NCBI RefSeq assembly: GCF_018613695.1
Contig: NZ_JAGGPR010000005.1
Location: 181,509-245,508, forward strand
Origin: Arthrobacter sp. ISL-95
GTDB lineage: Bacteria; Actinomycetota; Actinomycetes; Actinomycetales; Micrococcaceae
Length of the DNA: 64,000 nucleotides
Reading direction: 5' to 3'
The first letter of the stretch is position 1. Every line of letters begins with the position of its first letter. The position numbers and the translations under genes were made by a program. Below the pieces are notes generated by a model that worked only from the letters and a program-made list of their open reading frames with translations, ran no database searches and was not told the origin of the DNA. This document shows positions 16,464 through 25,239 of the stretch, piece by piece.

Positions 16464-16504
16464 CACTCGCTCACACCTGTGGAGCGCATGCGCGGTGGTC
16501 CGGA

Positions 16505-17449
16505 TCAGCGTGATGACAAGGTGTTGAGGAACGACGACGTAGCTTGGGTAATCAGTGGCGAATGTGTGCGGTGGAGGTAATGTTCGCCGTCGATTGTGAT
16601 CATGCGGCTCTTGTCCACGCTTGCGGCCTGCCGCTGGTGTAGATCAACCCAACCCTCCACATCGATGTTCTTGGTCCGGACAAAGAGCAGCACGGGGAGA
16701 TCTTTCGGGAAGGTCATCCCGCTGACTGCTTCGAAGTTAGTGGGCGCGTTGTCTACCTCGTTGAGCAGCGTCGGCGCGGCTGCATTCTTGGTGGTCAGCA
16801 GATTCAGCTGCCTTCTGGTTTTCTCGTCATAGGGACCTCCCGCGTACGGGTCTCCGGTGATCGACGTGAGCACGCGGGTGATCCCGAGGTCCTTCAGAAC
16901 CGCTATGGCATCGGTGGGGACCCGTTCGTTCCAGCCTGGCTGCTTGGGAACGCTGGTGTCGATGCCGACGAAGGCCCTTACCTCATCGGGGTAGGTGGCG
17001 CTGTAGGTGAGGGCATAGATACCGGCCATTGAATGACCCATGAGTACATAGCGATCAATCTCCAGGTACTGGAGTGCCTCGTGAACCTCGCGGGCAATGT
17101 TCGAGCCAGTGCGCGCGGTCCCGGTCTGGTCACTTAGACCCGTGCCAAAGGGTTCCACAGCAATGACACGATATTGGGCTGCAAGCTCTTGGATTAGCGG
17201 CTGAAAATCCAGTCCCGGTGCGGCGGTGCCGAGGCCGGGCATCAGGACAATCGTTTCGCTGCCTTGGCCGCTGACCACTACGTTCATGTGCTTGCCATCG
17301 ACTGGAACCAATTGCCCATAGGAGGTGATCTCCGCCGCTTCCGCGTTCGTTGCAACAGCGTTGACGGTGGCTGTTGTCGCCAAGAAGAGCAGGGGAATCG
17401 CCACAATAATGGCAAGCGTGATGAGCATGACTCGTCGTAACTTTCGCAT
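16505..17449 (-). CDS. Secreted or membrane-anchored alpha/beta hydrolase
   Basis: 314 residues. One N-terminal signal-anchor helix (MLITLAIIVAIPLLFLATTA), then the alpha/beta hydrolase fold: ETIVLMPGLGTAAPGLDFQP (oxyanion region), VIAVEPFGTGLSDQTG, VLMGHSMAGIYAL (nucleophile Ser in GHSMAG), VGIDTSVP, and the catalytic His in DGEHYLHRTHSP. A close paralog lies at 24142-25080. The gene is divergent from a MarR regulator across a region with three 18-bp palindromes, so it is likely MarR-controlled. Natural substrate unknown. Confidence 0.85.
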   Translation of the reverse strand: MRKLRRVMLITLAIIVAIPLLFLATTATVNAVATNAEAAEITSYGQLVPVDGKHMNVVVSGQGSETIVLMPGLGTAAPGLDFQPLIQELAAQYRVIAVEPFGTGLSDQTGTARTGSNIAREVHEALQYLEIDRYVLMGHSMAGIYALTYSATYPDEVRAFVGIDTSVPKQPGWNERVPTDAIAVLKDLGITRVLTSITGDPYAGGPYDEKTRRQLNLLTTKNAAAPTLLNEVDNAPTNFEAVSGMTFPKDLPVLLFVRTKNIDVEGWVDLHQRQAASVDKSRMITIDGEHYLHRTHSPLITQATSSFLNTLSSR

Positions 17450-17535
17450 GGGCTCATTTCAGATTGACGGAGCGCTGGTTCCGCTGTGGTGGAAACTACG
17501 AGGGCTTAGCCATCGCGAGCGGTACTAGTAGTAAT

Positions 17536-17595
17536 TTGCTAAGTACTTAGCAAACATAGCTAAGGACTTAGCAAACATAGCTAAGTACTTAGCTA
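17536..17595. promoter_or_regulatory. Three in-phase 18-bp operators between hydrolase and MarR genes
   Basis: TTGCTAAGTACTTAGCAA (17536-17553) is a perfect palindrome; TAGCTAAGGACTTAGCAA (17557-17574) has two mismatched positions; TAGCTAAGTACTTAGCTA (17578-17595) is perfect again. They start exactly 21 bases apart, i.e. two helical turns, and the last ends 17 bases before the MarR start codon. This is the pattern of cooperative MarR-dimer binding and autoregulation. Confidence 0.8.
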
Positions 17596-17612
17596 ATGGC
17601 TAGTCTGGCTTT

Positions 17613-18110
17613 ATGAACGATCCAGTGGAAGTCATCCTCAAGCAGTGGGGCCGGGAGCGTCCGGACCTCGATGCGTCCCCGATGGCCGTGATCGGCAGGC
17701 TTGCGCGCGTTGTTAAGCGGTTCGATGAGCGGCTGTCACGCTCTTTTGGAGAGCACGGTTTGGATTCGGCCAGCTTCGACGTCCTAGCTGCGTTGCGCCG
17801 ATCGGGTGCTCCGTTTGTTCTGAGTCCCAAGGACTTATCAGGAGGCTCGATGGTGACCACGAGCGCCACAGCGCAGCGACTCAACAAGCTCGAAAGTGAG
17901 GGCCTGGTGAGCCGGGCGCCGAGTGTGGTTGACGGCCGGATGAAACACGTACAGCTCACCGATCGGGGTAAGGAAATCATCGACGACGCCCTGTCCACCC
18001 ACCTTCAGACGGAGCATGCTCTGCTACAGAACTTGGATGTCACCGAGCGTCAGGTGCTGGCAGCGCTGTTGGCCAAACTCGACCAAGAGCCCGAGTCTGA
18101 CGCCGCCTGA
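17613..18110 (+). CDS. MarR-family transcriptional regulator
   Basis: 165 residues. Winged-helix core: DSASFDVLAALRRSG, KDLSGGSMVTTSATAQRLNK (recognition helix), LVSRAPSVVDGRMKHVQLTD (wing with the DGR motif), flanked by N- and C-terminal dimerisation helices. The MTTSATAQRL form is typical of actinobacterial MarR proteins controlling detoxification or hydrolase genes. Transcribed divergently from the hydrolase, with three operator palindromes between them; it probably represses both until a ligand binds. Confidence 0.85.
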   Translation: MNDPVEVILKQWGRERPDLDASPMAVIGRLARVVKRFDERLSRSFGEHGLDSASFDVLAALRRSGAPFVLSPKDLSGGSMVTTSATAQRLNKLESEGLVSRAPSVVDGRMKHVQLTDRGKEIIDDALSTHLQTEHALLQNLDVTERQVLAALLAKLDQEPESDAA

Positions 18111-18172
18111 AAATCCGCTGTGCTACTTGCCGGCACCCCTAGTCGTTACCCTCTAGCCATTAGGTCGCGGGA

Positions 18173-18832
18173 TTATCCAGGTTCATCGAAGACGCGTTGC
18201 GCGTCCCGTATGTGGGCCTCGGAGAGGCTCCGTGCAGCCGTGACGTCTCCGGCTGCGATCGCGCTCGCAATGTCCTCATGCTGCCTGGCGGCTTCCTTGG
18301 CCCACTCAACGTGCTCCAGATTCATGGCTGTTGATACCGCAAGCCGTGCTATGGCCCTTCGGTGCGCCTCAGCCAGAAATTCATTGCCACTGGCATCCAC
18401 AATCAGATCGTGGAACCGCATGTTGAGCCTGCTGGAGGCGCGGGCGTCTCCGCTCTCCACCGCCTCCGCAAACTCACGGGCCGCGTCCTTGAGGCTGGTG
18501 AACCAGACGGGGGCGATCAGGCCGTCTCTAGCTCGTGCGGCAGTAAGTTCGGCGGCGAATCCTTCGAGGTTCCGCCGCAAGTCAAACAACCGACGCATGG
18601 CCTCGTGATCCAGTCCTGAAACCACGACGCCGCGGGCTGCCGGTGTGACCAGGCCTTCGGCCAGCATGCGGCTGAGTGCTTCGCGAACGGGAGTCCGGCT
18701 GATTCCCAGTTCCTCCGCCAGCGCAGCTTCCGGCAGCCGGTTTCCCGCGGTGTAAGTGCCATCAAGAAATCGGGACCAGATGACGTCGTAGGCCGAACGG
18801 GTTGATCCTGTAGTTCCGTTATCTCCGGTCAT
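18173..18832 (-). CDS. GntR-family (FadR/FCD) regulator of the catabolic operon
   Basis: 219 residues from MTGDNG. N-terminal winged helix: RLPEAALAEELGISRTPVRE and ALSRMLAEGLVTPAARGVVV; C-terminal all-helical FCD ligand-binding domain with RLNMRFHDLIVDASGNEFL (metal/ligand Asp and His) and LEHVEWAKEAARQHEDIASA followed by HIRDAQRVF. FCD regulators usually sense carboxylic acids. The gene is divergent from the TauE/amidohydrolase operon. A longer frame starts 20 residues earlier but would put the shared operator-like repeats inside the gene. Confidence 0.85.
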   Translation of the reverse strand: MTGDNGTTGSTRSAYDVIWSRFLDGTYTAGNRLPEAALAEELGISRTPVREALSRMLAEGLVTPAARGVVVSGLDHEAMRRLFDLRRNLEGFAAELTAARARDGLIAPVWFTSLKDAAREFAEAVESGDARASSRLNMRFHDLIVDASGNEFLAEAHRRAIARLAVSTAMNLEHVEWAKEAARQHEDIASAIAAGDVTAARSLSEAHIRDAQRVFDEPG

Positions 18833-18867
18833 GAGATCAGCATACTGCGCATGCAAGTTCACTATTG

Positions 18868-18898
18868 CATTCATTGCATACACTGCGTACATTGAATG
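18868..18898. promoter_or_regulatory. Imperfect palindrome between gntR-type gene and catabolic operon
   Basis: CATTCATTG at the left and CATTGAATG at the right are inverted copies with one mismatch, enclosing CATACACTGCGTA. A direct repeat ATTGCAT also occurs at 18864 and 18873. Position, 15 bases before the TauE start and 36 bases before the regulator start, suits a GntR operator acting on both. Confidence 0.4.
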
Positions 18899-18912
18899 TG
18901 GAGGTGAAAGGA

Positions 18913-19710
18913 ATGGAAGCTACATCGGTATTACTTTTGGCGCTGGCTGGAGCCACCGCCGGAGCGATCAATGCAGTTGCCGGCGGTGGCTCCCTGGTCA
19001 CTTTCCCGGCCCTGCTTGCACTCGGCTATCCGCCGGTCTCGGCAAACGTCATCAACACGGTCGCGGCACTTCCCGGTTATGTGGGCGGTGCGTGGGGATA
19101 CCGCCGGGAGCTATCCGGACAGTTACGCCGTGTCCTGGTGTTGGGGGCGGTTACTGTCGCTGGAGCGATTCTGGGATCTGCGCTTCTACTGCTCGGTCCG
19201 GAATCCACCTTCGTGGCCGTGGTTCCTTGGCTGGTGCTCGGATCCACGCTGTTATTGGCTGCCCAACCGTGGATAGCCAAGATTTCCTCTGCCGGCAATG
19301 GAAGGTCGCCTGGTGGGGCGCCAGATGTTCCACATCAGGAACGCCTTCGTTGGCCGGGACTTGGTCAGTTGGGAGTAGCGGCCTATGGGGGCTATTTCAA
19401 CGCGGGTCTCGGAATCATGATGCTCGGAGTTCTCGGAGTAGCACTTGATGATCGGCTCGCAAGGCTCAATGCGCTCAAGAGCGTGCTGTCGGCTGTTGCA
19501 AGCGGAGTATCGCTGGTGTTTTTCACTATCTTCGCGACCGTCGCTTGGCCTGCGGCGCTCGTGCTTGCCGTAGCGGGTTTGTTCGGTGGATGGGTAGGTG
19601 CCGTGCTTGGTCGCCGGCTTCCGTCAGAACTCCTGCGCCGGTGTGTTGTCATTTTTGGCCTTGTCATATTCGTCGTCCTTTGGGTGGATCATGCTTCCTC
19701 AACGCTCTAA
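18913..19710 (+). CDS. TauE/SafE-family permease
   Basis: 265 residues, about eight helices in two halves. The family's paired motifs are visible: AGAINAVAGGGSLVTFPALL near the N-terminus and a second-half counterpart YGGYFNAGLGIMMLGVLGVA. AGGTGAAAGGA directly precedes the ATG. TauE/SafE proteins export or import small organic or sulfur anions such as sulfite or sulfoacetate. As the first gene of an amidohydrolase/FAH operon it may move the substrate or an acidic product. Its last 20 bases overlap the amidohydrolase start. Confidence 0.85.
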   Translation: MEATSVLLLALAGATAGAINAVAGGGSLVTFPALLALGYPPVSANVINTVAALPGYVGGAWGYRRELSGQLRRVLVLGAVTVAGAILGSALLLLGPESTFVAVVPWLVLGSTLLLAAQPWIAKISSAGNGRSPGGAPDVPHQERLRWPGLGQLGVAAYGGYFNAGLGIMMLGVLGVALDDRLARLNALKSVLSAVASGVSLVFFTIFATVAWPAALVLAVAGLFGGWVGAVLGRRLPSELLRRCVVIFGLVIFVVLWVDHASSTL

Positions 19711-21034
19711 TTTGCTCCTGCAGAATGCTTACGTTCTGTCCCTCGATCCATATGTCCCTGAGGGTGTGGCGGACGTCCTGATTCGCGATGGTTCCATCGA
19801 AGCGATAGGACCGCACCTGCCGCTCCCGGACTTTGTGAAGGTCATTGATGCGTCCGGTAACCTCGCGTTGCCCGGGTTCGTTGATACGCATTGGCACCTG
19901 TGGAATTCCTTGCTGCGTGGCACTGTTGGCGACTCTCCGGGCCGTGATTACTTCTCGGTCAAACGGGGACTGGCCCCGCACCTACGTACGGACGATTTCT
20001 ACTGGTCGGCACGGTTTGCCCTCGCCGAGGCTGTCCAGAACGGCATTACCACCGTGCACAACTGGGACCACAACGTCCGCGGTGCCGAGGACGTGGACGC
20101 CAACATCCAGGCCCAACTCGACTCGGGAGTACGTGGACGGTTTTCCTACGGACCCCGGGATTCTTCCGCCGCTGACGAGCCCATGGATTTCGCCGGGTTG
20201 GACGCGGCGAGGGCCCGGTGGACGGCGGAGCGGCTGGATGATCGAATCCACTTCGGCGTCGCGTTGCGCGGCCCGTACCGTACCTCTACTGAACTGTCCC
20301 ACTTTGAATGGCGCTCGGCTCGGGAACGCGACGTGCCCATCACCATGCACTGCGACCGGTGCATGCGGGAACCCGGGTGTAAGTCGTGCGGTCTGACCAG
20401 GCTTGACCGCGAGGGCTTGCTCGGGCCGGATGTGCAGATCGTGCATGCTATTCACGCTTCATCGGACGATATCGCGGCCGTTGCACGAACAGGTACAAGC
20501 ATTTCGGTCAGTCCTTTGTCTGAAATGCGGACCATGGGTTTCCCGCTGGTAACCGAGTTCCTGGAGTCCGGCGCGCTGACGTCTCTTTCGATCGACACGC
20601 TGGCGATGCCGGCAAACGCGGACATCCTTGCAACCCTTCGCGCCCTGGTGTCCGTGGAACACGCTCGCACCGGACGTGCAACCTTGACTCCACGGATCGC
20701 CCTCGAGATGGCCACCGTACGTGCAGCGCGCGACCTCGGAATCGAGAACGTCACCGGATCCCTACGCCCCGGGAAGCGAGCCGACCTTGTCCTCATGGAA
20801 ATGTCCCATACGTCAATGCTCCCGAGCGGTGACCCGGTGGAAAGCCTGATTTACCACGGCACGTCCAATGCGATCCAGATGGTCATTGGCGATGGTCGAA
20901 TCCTGCTCAGTGATGGCAAGCTCGTGCAACCATCTGCCCGGCAGGCAATTCAGAGCGCAGGCCAGCGACGCGACGATCTAGTCCGGCGGGCTCGCGACGC
21001 AGGAACTTGGGAAGACGAAACCGCACTCACATAG
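19691..21034 (+). CDS. Amidohydrolase of the cytosine deaminase/ATZ-TRZ type
   Basis: 447 residues from an ATG within the end of the permease gene. LPGFVDTHWHLWNSLLRG carries the HxH metal motif of the TIM-barrel amidohydrolases; later come VHNWDHN, PITMHCDRCMREPGCK (metal His plus an unusual Cys cluster CDRCMREPGCKSCG), QIVHAIHASSDD (metal His) and LSIDTLAMP (catalytic Asp). The N- and C-terminal strands form the small urease-like domain (VTGSLRPGKRADLVLM). Members hydrolyse or deaminate N-heterocycles and amides. The four-Cys insertion is uncommon in the family and might bind zinc. Confidence 0.85.
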   Translation: MLPQRSNLLLQNAYVLSLDPYVPEGVADVLIRDGSIEAIGPHLPLPDFVKVIDASGNLALPGFVDTHWHLWNSLLRGTVGDSPGRDYFSVKRGLAPHLRTDDFYWSARFALAEAVQNGITTVHNWDHNVRGAEDVDANIQAQLDSGVRGRFSYGPRDSSAADEPMDFAGLDAARARWTAERLDDRIHFGVALRGPYRTSTELSHFEWRSARERDVPITMHCDRCMREPGCKSCGLTRLDREGLLGPDVQIVHAIHASSDDIAAVARTGTSISVSPLSEMRTMGFPLVTEFLESGALTSLSIDTLAMPANADILATLRALVSVEHARTGRATLTPRIALEMATVRAARDLGIENVTGSLRPGKRADLVLMEMSHTSMLPSGDPVESLIYHGTSNAIQMVIGDGRILLSDGKLVQPSARQAIQSAGQRRDDLVRRARDAGTWEDETALT

Positions 21035-21048
21035 GAAGGCAATCAACG

Positions 21049-22353
21049 ATGATCAGCCAGAATCACTCGCAACCACTACCTACACAACGGCCACCCGACA
21101 CAGGTCAGCCAGCCAAGGGAGCCCCGAGCTCCAAAGCTGCTCTGCTCATGTTCGTCCTCATTTTGCTCGCGTATTCGGTCAATGCAATGGACCGAATGGT
21201 CTTTCCTGTCCTCTTGAGCGAAGTCAGATCCGAGTACAATTTCGGGCTCCCGGAAGCGGGACTGCAATCAACCCTCTTCGCCCTGGGCATGGGACTCACG
21301 GGCATCCCGGCCGGTATCGCTCTTAGAAGGGTGAACCGCAAATACGTCCTCGTGGCAGGGACTGTTCTCTTTTCGGTGGCGACCATTCTCACCGTCGTAA
21401 GTTTCGGTTTCTGGGACATGCTGGCATGGCGAGTCCTCAGCGGGGTTGGAGAAGCCCTGCAACTCGTCGCGATCCTTACAGTGGCCACTCATGCTTTTCC
21501 ACGCCACCGAGGCATTGCCATCGGTTCAGTCAATGTCGCTTTCGCCACCGGCGCCCTGATTGGGCCCAATCTCGGAGTAGCGCTCCACCAAGCCTATGAT
21601 TCCTGGCGCGCCCCGATGATCGCATTCGGAGTCATTGGTGTTGTAGCGGCAGTCCTCGTCATCGTGTTCGTGCGTTCTTCCTTTACAGAGCAAAAAACAG
21701 CTCACGAGGTTGTCCACTACGTTGGCGGTGCAACAAGCTTCCTGAGTCGAAACCCGCTCATCCTCGCAGTCATCACGGTGATGTTTGGGCTCATCGACTT
21801 CGGCTACATAGGTATGTACGCCAGCTTCATGATCGAACACCTCGGACTCAGCCAAGCCGACGCCGGTTTCGCGATGGGCCTGTCAGGGCTCGCTGCATTT
21901 GCCTCGCCTCTGGGCGGTTGGTTGGTCGACCGGCTGACCCCGAAGATTGCCATAACGGCACTGAGCATTGCCCAAGCTGTGTGCGGCATTGCCTTGTTCG
22001 CGGGTCCTGCAACGCTCGCGTGGCAGGCCACATGGTCTTTCCTTTTCGGTCTGGTTGCCAGTTCAGGACTGTACGTCGGCCTGGTCGCTTCCCTCGTCAA
22101 GAGCATGAACGAGACGCACTCTTCACGGGCATCCGGCCTCTTTACAACCTGCATTTACACTGCGGCTGGCTTCGCCGGCCTCGTGTTCAGCCTCTTCGTA
22201 GGGGAATTCGGATGGAGCACAGCCGGTTTGATCCAAATTAGCGGCCTATCCATCGCCTCTGCGGTTCTTGCTCTTGCCTTGCGCAACCAGGAGTTCAGCA
22301 AACTTGCCCCCGTCGATCGAATAAGCACCCCACAACCCAACATTCAGGAGTAA
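21049..22353 (+). CDS. MFS transporter
   Basis: 434 residues, 12 predicted helices. MDRMVFPVLLSEVRSEYNFG opens helix 1, and the conserved loop 2-3 region reads GIPAGIALRRVNRKYVLVAG. GVGEALQLVAILTVATHAFP lies in helix 4 and the central loop has SSFTEQKTAHEVVH. AGGAAGG lies 10 bases before the ATG. The pattern fits aromatic or organic-acid:proton symporters. Lying between the amidohydrolase and FAH genes, it is likely the uptake system for the compound degraded by this operon. Confidence 0.85.
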   Translation: MISQNHSQPLPTQRPPDTGQPAKGAPSSKAALLMFVLILLAYSVNAMDRMVFPVLLSEVRSEYNFGLPEAGLQSTLFALGMGLTGIPAGIALRRVNRKYVLVAGTVLFSVATILTVVSFGFWDMLAWRVLSGVGEALQLVAILTVATHAFPRHRGIAIGSVNVAFATGALIGPNLGVALHQAYDSWRAPMIAFGVIGVVAAVLVIVFVRSSFTEQKTAHEVVHYVGGATSFLSRNPLILAVITVMFGLIDFGYIGMYASFMIEHLGLSQADAGFAMGLSGLAAFASPLGGWLVDRLTPKIAITALSIAQAVCGIALFAGPATLAWQATWSFLFGLVASSGLYVGLVASLVKSMNETHSSRASGLFTTCIYTAAGFAGLVFSLFVGEFGWSTAGLIQISGLSIASAVLALALRNQEFSKLAPVDRISTPQPNIQE

Positions 22354-22358
22354 GAGAC

Positions 22359-23057
22359 ATGCAGGCACTTTGGACAGAAGCCCCGGTATTGGTCCAGGTC
22401 GTAGGCACGGACTCCGGCTTCCCTGTGCGCCGGATCTACTGCGTCGGAAGGAACTACGTCGATCACATCCGCGAAATGCGAGAAGGCGACGAACGCGACG
22501 ACCCCTTCTTCTTTCAGAAGCCAACGGACGCGATCGAGGTGGACGGATCAACGATTCCCTATCCACGGGCAACAGAAGATTTCCAGTTTGAAGGTGAACT
22601 CGTCATTGCTGTCGGGAAGCGGATGCGGAACGGCGATGCTGCGGGGTCGATGGAAGCCATCTATGGCTATGCTGCAGGAATTGACCTGACCCGCCGTGAT
22701 CTGCAGAAAGCCTCCGTTTCTCAGTCCCGCCCTTGGGAACCCGGTAAATCATTCGACAGATCCGCGCCGTGCGGCCCTATTCTTCCCAAGGACTCCATCC
22801 AGAATCTCGAAGACGGAACCCTGGTACTTCACGTCAACGGCGAAGAGCGGCAACGTACAAGTCTCCAACTGATGATCTGGTCGGTTCCCGAAATACTTGC
22901 CCGACTCAGCGAGCTCTACACGCTCGAACCTGGAGACCTGATCTTCACGGGCACACCCGCAGGTGTCTCGGCCGTGGGCCCCGGCGATCGCATCAGCGTG
23001 GAAGTCACGGGACTTCCGACCCTCAGCATCACCATCACCGACCAGGAGGAATCATGA
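22359..23057 (+). CDS. Fumarylacetoacetate hydrolase-family protein
   Basis: 232 residues, the size of short FAH-family acylpyruvate or maleylpyruvate hydrolases. RRIYCVGRNYVDHIREM at the start, FFQKPTDAI, the metal-binding DFQFEGELVIAVGK (Glu ligands) and YAAGIDLTRRDLQ (Asp ligand), and the closing LEPGDLIFTGTPAGVSAVGP loop are all present. Such enzymes cleave C-C bonds of beta-diketo acids or hydrolyse or decarboxylate oxo-acids. It begins 5 bp after the MFS stop and overlaps the next gene by ATGA, so it is in the same operon. Confidence 0.85.
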   Translation: MQALWTEAPVLVQVVGTDSGFPVRRIYCVGRNYVDHIREMREGDERDDPFFFQKPTDAIEVDGSTIPYPRATEDFQFEGELVIAVGKRMRNGDAAGSMEAIYGYAAGIDLTRRDLQKASVSQSRPWEPGKSFDRSAPCGPILPKDSIQNLEDGTLVLHVNGEERQRTSLQLMIWSVPEILARLSELYTLEPGDLIFTGTPAGVSAVGPGDRISVEVTGLPTLSITITDQEES

Positions 23058-23944
23058 AACCGAGTGAACGCATTGACTACAGCGCTATCGTTGACCGCCC
23101 ACGACGCCTACTCCCGGACGGAAAGAAAGTAGCTGTTTGGGTCATCGTCAACATCGAAGAGTGGAATGACGACGAAGCCATGCCCCGCACGGTGCTCACA
23201 CCCCCTGCGGGCGGGATCCCCACGCCCGACGTCCCCAACTGGTGCTGGCACGAATACGGAAACAGGACCGGATTCTGGCGTCTCCTGAAAACACTGGACA
23301 AACACGGCATCCCTGTAGCGCTTGCCATCAATGGCAAAGCGGTAGCGACCTACTCCGCTATCTCGGACGCCGCCATCGAGCGGAACTGGGAGTTCATTGG
23401 ACACGGTTTTGGGCAAAAGAACATGCAGAAAGTGCCCGATGAGCGGGAGGACATTCGTCTCACCACTGAAGCCATACGCAAAGCAACAGGCCATGCACCG
23501 CGTGGCTGGCTCGGTCCCGGACTGACTGAGACCTGGGAGACCCCTGACATCCTCGTCGAAGAAGGGTACGAGTACGTCTGCGATTGGGTCCTTGACGATC
23601 AGCCGGTGGAACTCCGGACAAGAACCACGCCCATCACGAGCATCCCCTACACGCAGGAATGCAACGACGTGGCAATGATGCTCATCCAACACCATCCCGC
23701 CCGAGAGTACCTCCAACGAGCAAAGGATCAATTCGACCAACTGGCCGAGGACGCCGAAGACTCCGCGAGGGTTATGGCCCTGGTGGTGCACCCGTACATC
23801 ATGGCGGCACCTCATCGGCTGAAGTACTTGGACCAGGCTCTCACACACATCCGCGCCGATGAACGATCAGTCTTCATGACAGGCGGGCAAATACTGGACT
23901 GGCACCGCCAGACCTCAACGCACGAGACTATGGCAACCCTGTAA
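23054..23944 (+). CDS. PuuE-like polysaccharide-deacetylase-fold hydrolase (allantoinase/imidase type)
   Basis: 296 residues. KVAVWVIVNIEEWNDDEAMP replaces the TFDDG motif of true chitin deacetylases; HEYGNRTGFWRLLKTLDKHG matches the YEYGSRxGFWR signature of PuuE allantoinases and cyclic imide hydrolases, as do NWEFIGHGFGQKN and WLGPGLTETWETPDIL. These enzymes open cyclic amides or imides without the usual sugar substrate. Translational coupling to the FAH gene (ATGA) places it in the catabolic operon. Specific substrate not readable. Confidence 0.8.
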   Translation: MKPSERIDYSAIVDRPRRLLPDGKKVAVWVIVNIEEWNDDEAMPRTVLTPPAGGIPTPDVPNWCWHEYGNRTGFWRLLKTLDKHGIPVALAINGKAVATYSAISDAAIERNWEFIGHGFGQKNMQKVPDEREDIRLTTEAIRKATGHAPRGWLGPGLTETWETPDILVEEGYEYVCDWVLDDQPVELRTRTTPITSIPYTQECNDVAMMLIQHHPAREYLQRAKDQFDQLAEDAEDSARVMALVVHPYIMAAPHRLKYLDQALTHIRADERSVFMTGGQILDWHRQTSTHETMATL

Positions 23945-24141
23945 ACGGAACTTTTGGAGGTTACCAAAGGAAAGATTAGGGGCGACGGCGGAAGGACAGT
24001 ATCGCTGCCGTCGCCCCGGCGGATGATTGGCGTGTACCGCGAAAGTAGTACTTAAGTGAACACCTGGGGGTGACGCGCAAGGCGCCGCGGCAAGCGAGGC
24101 TGGATCCTAGGGGCACACGGTGTGCCCTGGGAGAGGCACGA

Positions 24142-25080
24142 TTGAAGAGGTCTGTTAGGAAGTTGCTCGTGGCCGTCACCGCGGTAGGTGCCGTGCTGGC
24201 GGTCGGCTTGGCCACCACCACTGTGGTGAATGTGGTGGCGAGCGAGGGGGAGAGCCACCGGATCGAGTCTTACGGTCAGAGGGTTGCGGTGGACGGTCGG
24301 GAGATGAACGTCCTGATCACTGGGGCAGGGCCGGAGAATGTGGTGCTTCTGCCGGGGTTTGGAACGTCGTCGCCCGTCCTGGATTTCGGGCCGCTGGTCA
24401 AGGACCTCGCCACCGACCATCGAGTGATTGTGGTGGAGCCCTTCGGCTACGGCCTCAGCGATGGCACGGATAGGGAACGGACCACCGAGAACATCGTGCA
24501 AGAAGTTCACGGTGCACTTGAGGCGCTGGACCTTGACCGCTACACGCTGATGGGTCACTCCATCGCCGGTATCTACGGGATCGAATACGCCACCCGCTAC
24601 CCGGACGAAGTGACGGCGTTCGTGGGCATCGATACGTCCGTCCCCGGACAGCCGGGCATGGACACCCAGTTCCCCACGGGCCTGATGTCCGCTGCGAAGA
24701 ACCTTGGCCTGCTGCGCATTATGACCGCTGTGGCCTACGCCAACGACACCTCCGAGAACTACACCGACCACGCCCGTGAGCAGATGCAGATGCTCACCAA
24801 CCGGAACGCCCTCTCACCCACGTACCTCAACGAGATGGGCCACATCAAGACCAACTTCGAGCGTGCGCTTGGCACGGGCTTCCCGAAGGAGTTGCCGCTG
24901 CTGCTGTTCGTGGTCGCGGAGAACAAGAAGACCCCGGAGTGGCTCGAGCTGCACCACAGCCAGGCCGCGAGCGTCAACAACGGCACCGTGGTTCCCCTCC
25001 CCGGAGAGCATTACCTCCACCACACCCACTCGGGGGAGATCGCTGATGGGGTTAGGGAGTGGGAGGCAGGGCGAGGGTAG
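24142..25080 (+). CDS. Secreted alpha/beta hydrolase, paralog of the 16.5-kb gene
   Basis: 312 residues from a TTG with GGGAGAGG 5-6 bases upstream. Signal-anchor KLLVAVTAVGAVLAVGLATT, then NVVLLPGFGTSSPVLDFGP, VIVVEPFGYGLSDGTD, TLMGHSIAGIYGIEYA (nucleophile Ser) and PGEHYLHHTHSGE (His). The whole length aligns with the hydrolase at 16505-17449, but the C-terminus diverges into EWEAGRG. No operator palindromes like those of its paralog are present upstream. The two copies flank the catabolic operon. Confidence 0.8.
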   Translation: MKRSVRKLLVAVTAVGAVLAVGLATTTVVNVVASEGESHRIESYGQRVAVDGREMNVLITGAGPENVVLLPGFGTSSPVLDFGPLVKDLATDHRVIVVEPFGYGLSDGTDRERTTENIVQEVHGALEALDLDRYTLMGHSIAGIYGIEYATRYPDEVTAFVGIDTSVPGQPGMDTQFPTGLMSAAKNLGLLRIMTAVAYANDTSENYTDHAREQMQMLTNRNALSPTYLNEMGHIKTNFERALGTGFPKELPLLLFVVAENKKTPEWLELHHSQAASVNNGTVVPLPGEHYLHHTHSGEIADGVREWEAGRG

Positions 25081-25239
25081 GCCGGAAGCGGTCGCGGAGG
25101 GGGCAAGACGGACGACGGCGGTGCTACCGCTGGCTTATGCGGTGGGCGGGCCGTTCGGGTTGACGAAGAAAGGTGCCTAATTGTCCGGAGCTGACAATTT
25201 GTCTAGCTTCACGCCACGGCACGTAATGCCACTTACGCC

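Noticed and set aside
24776..25180. A 134-residue frame overlapping the end of the second hydrolase
   Set aside because: Ser/Arg/Thr-rich +2 shadow of the hydrolase with no support.
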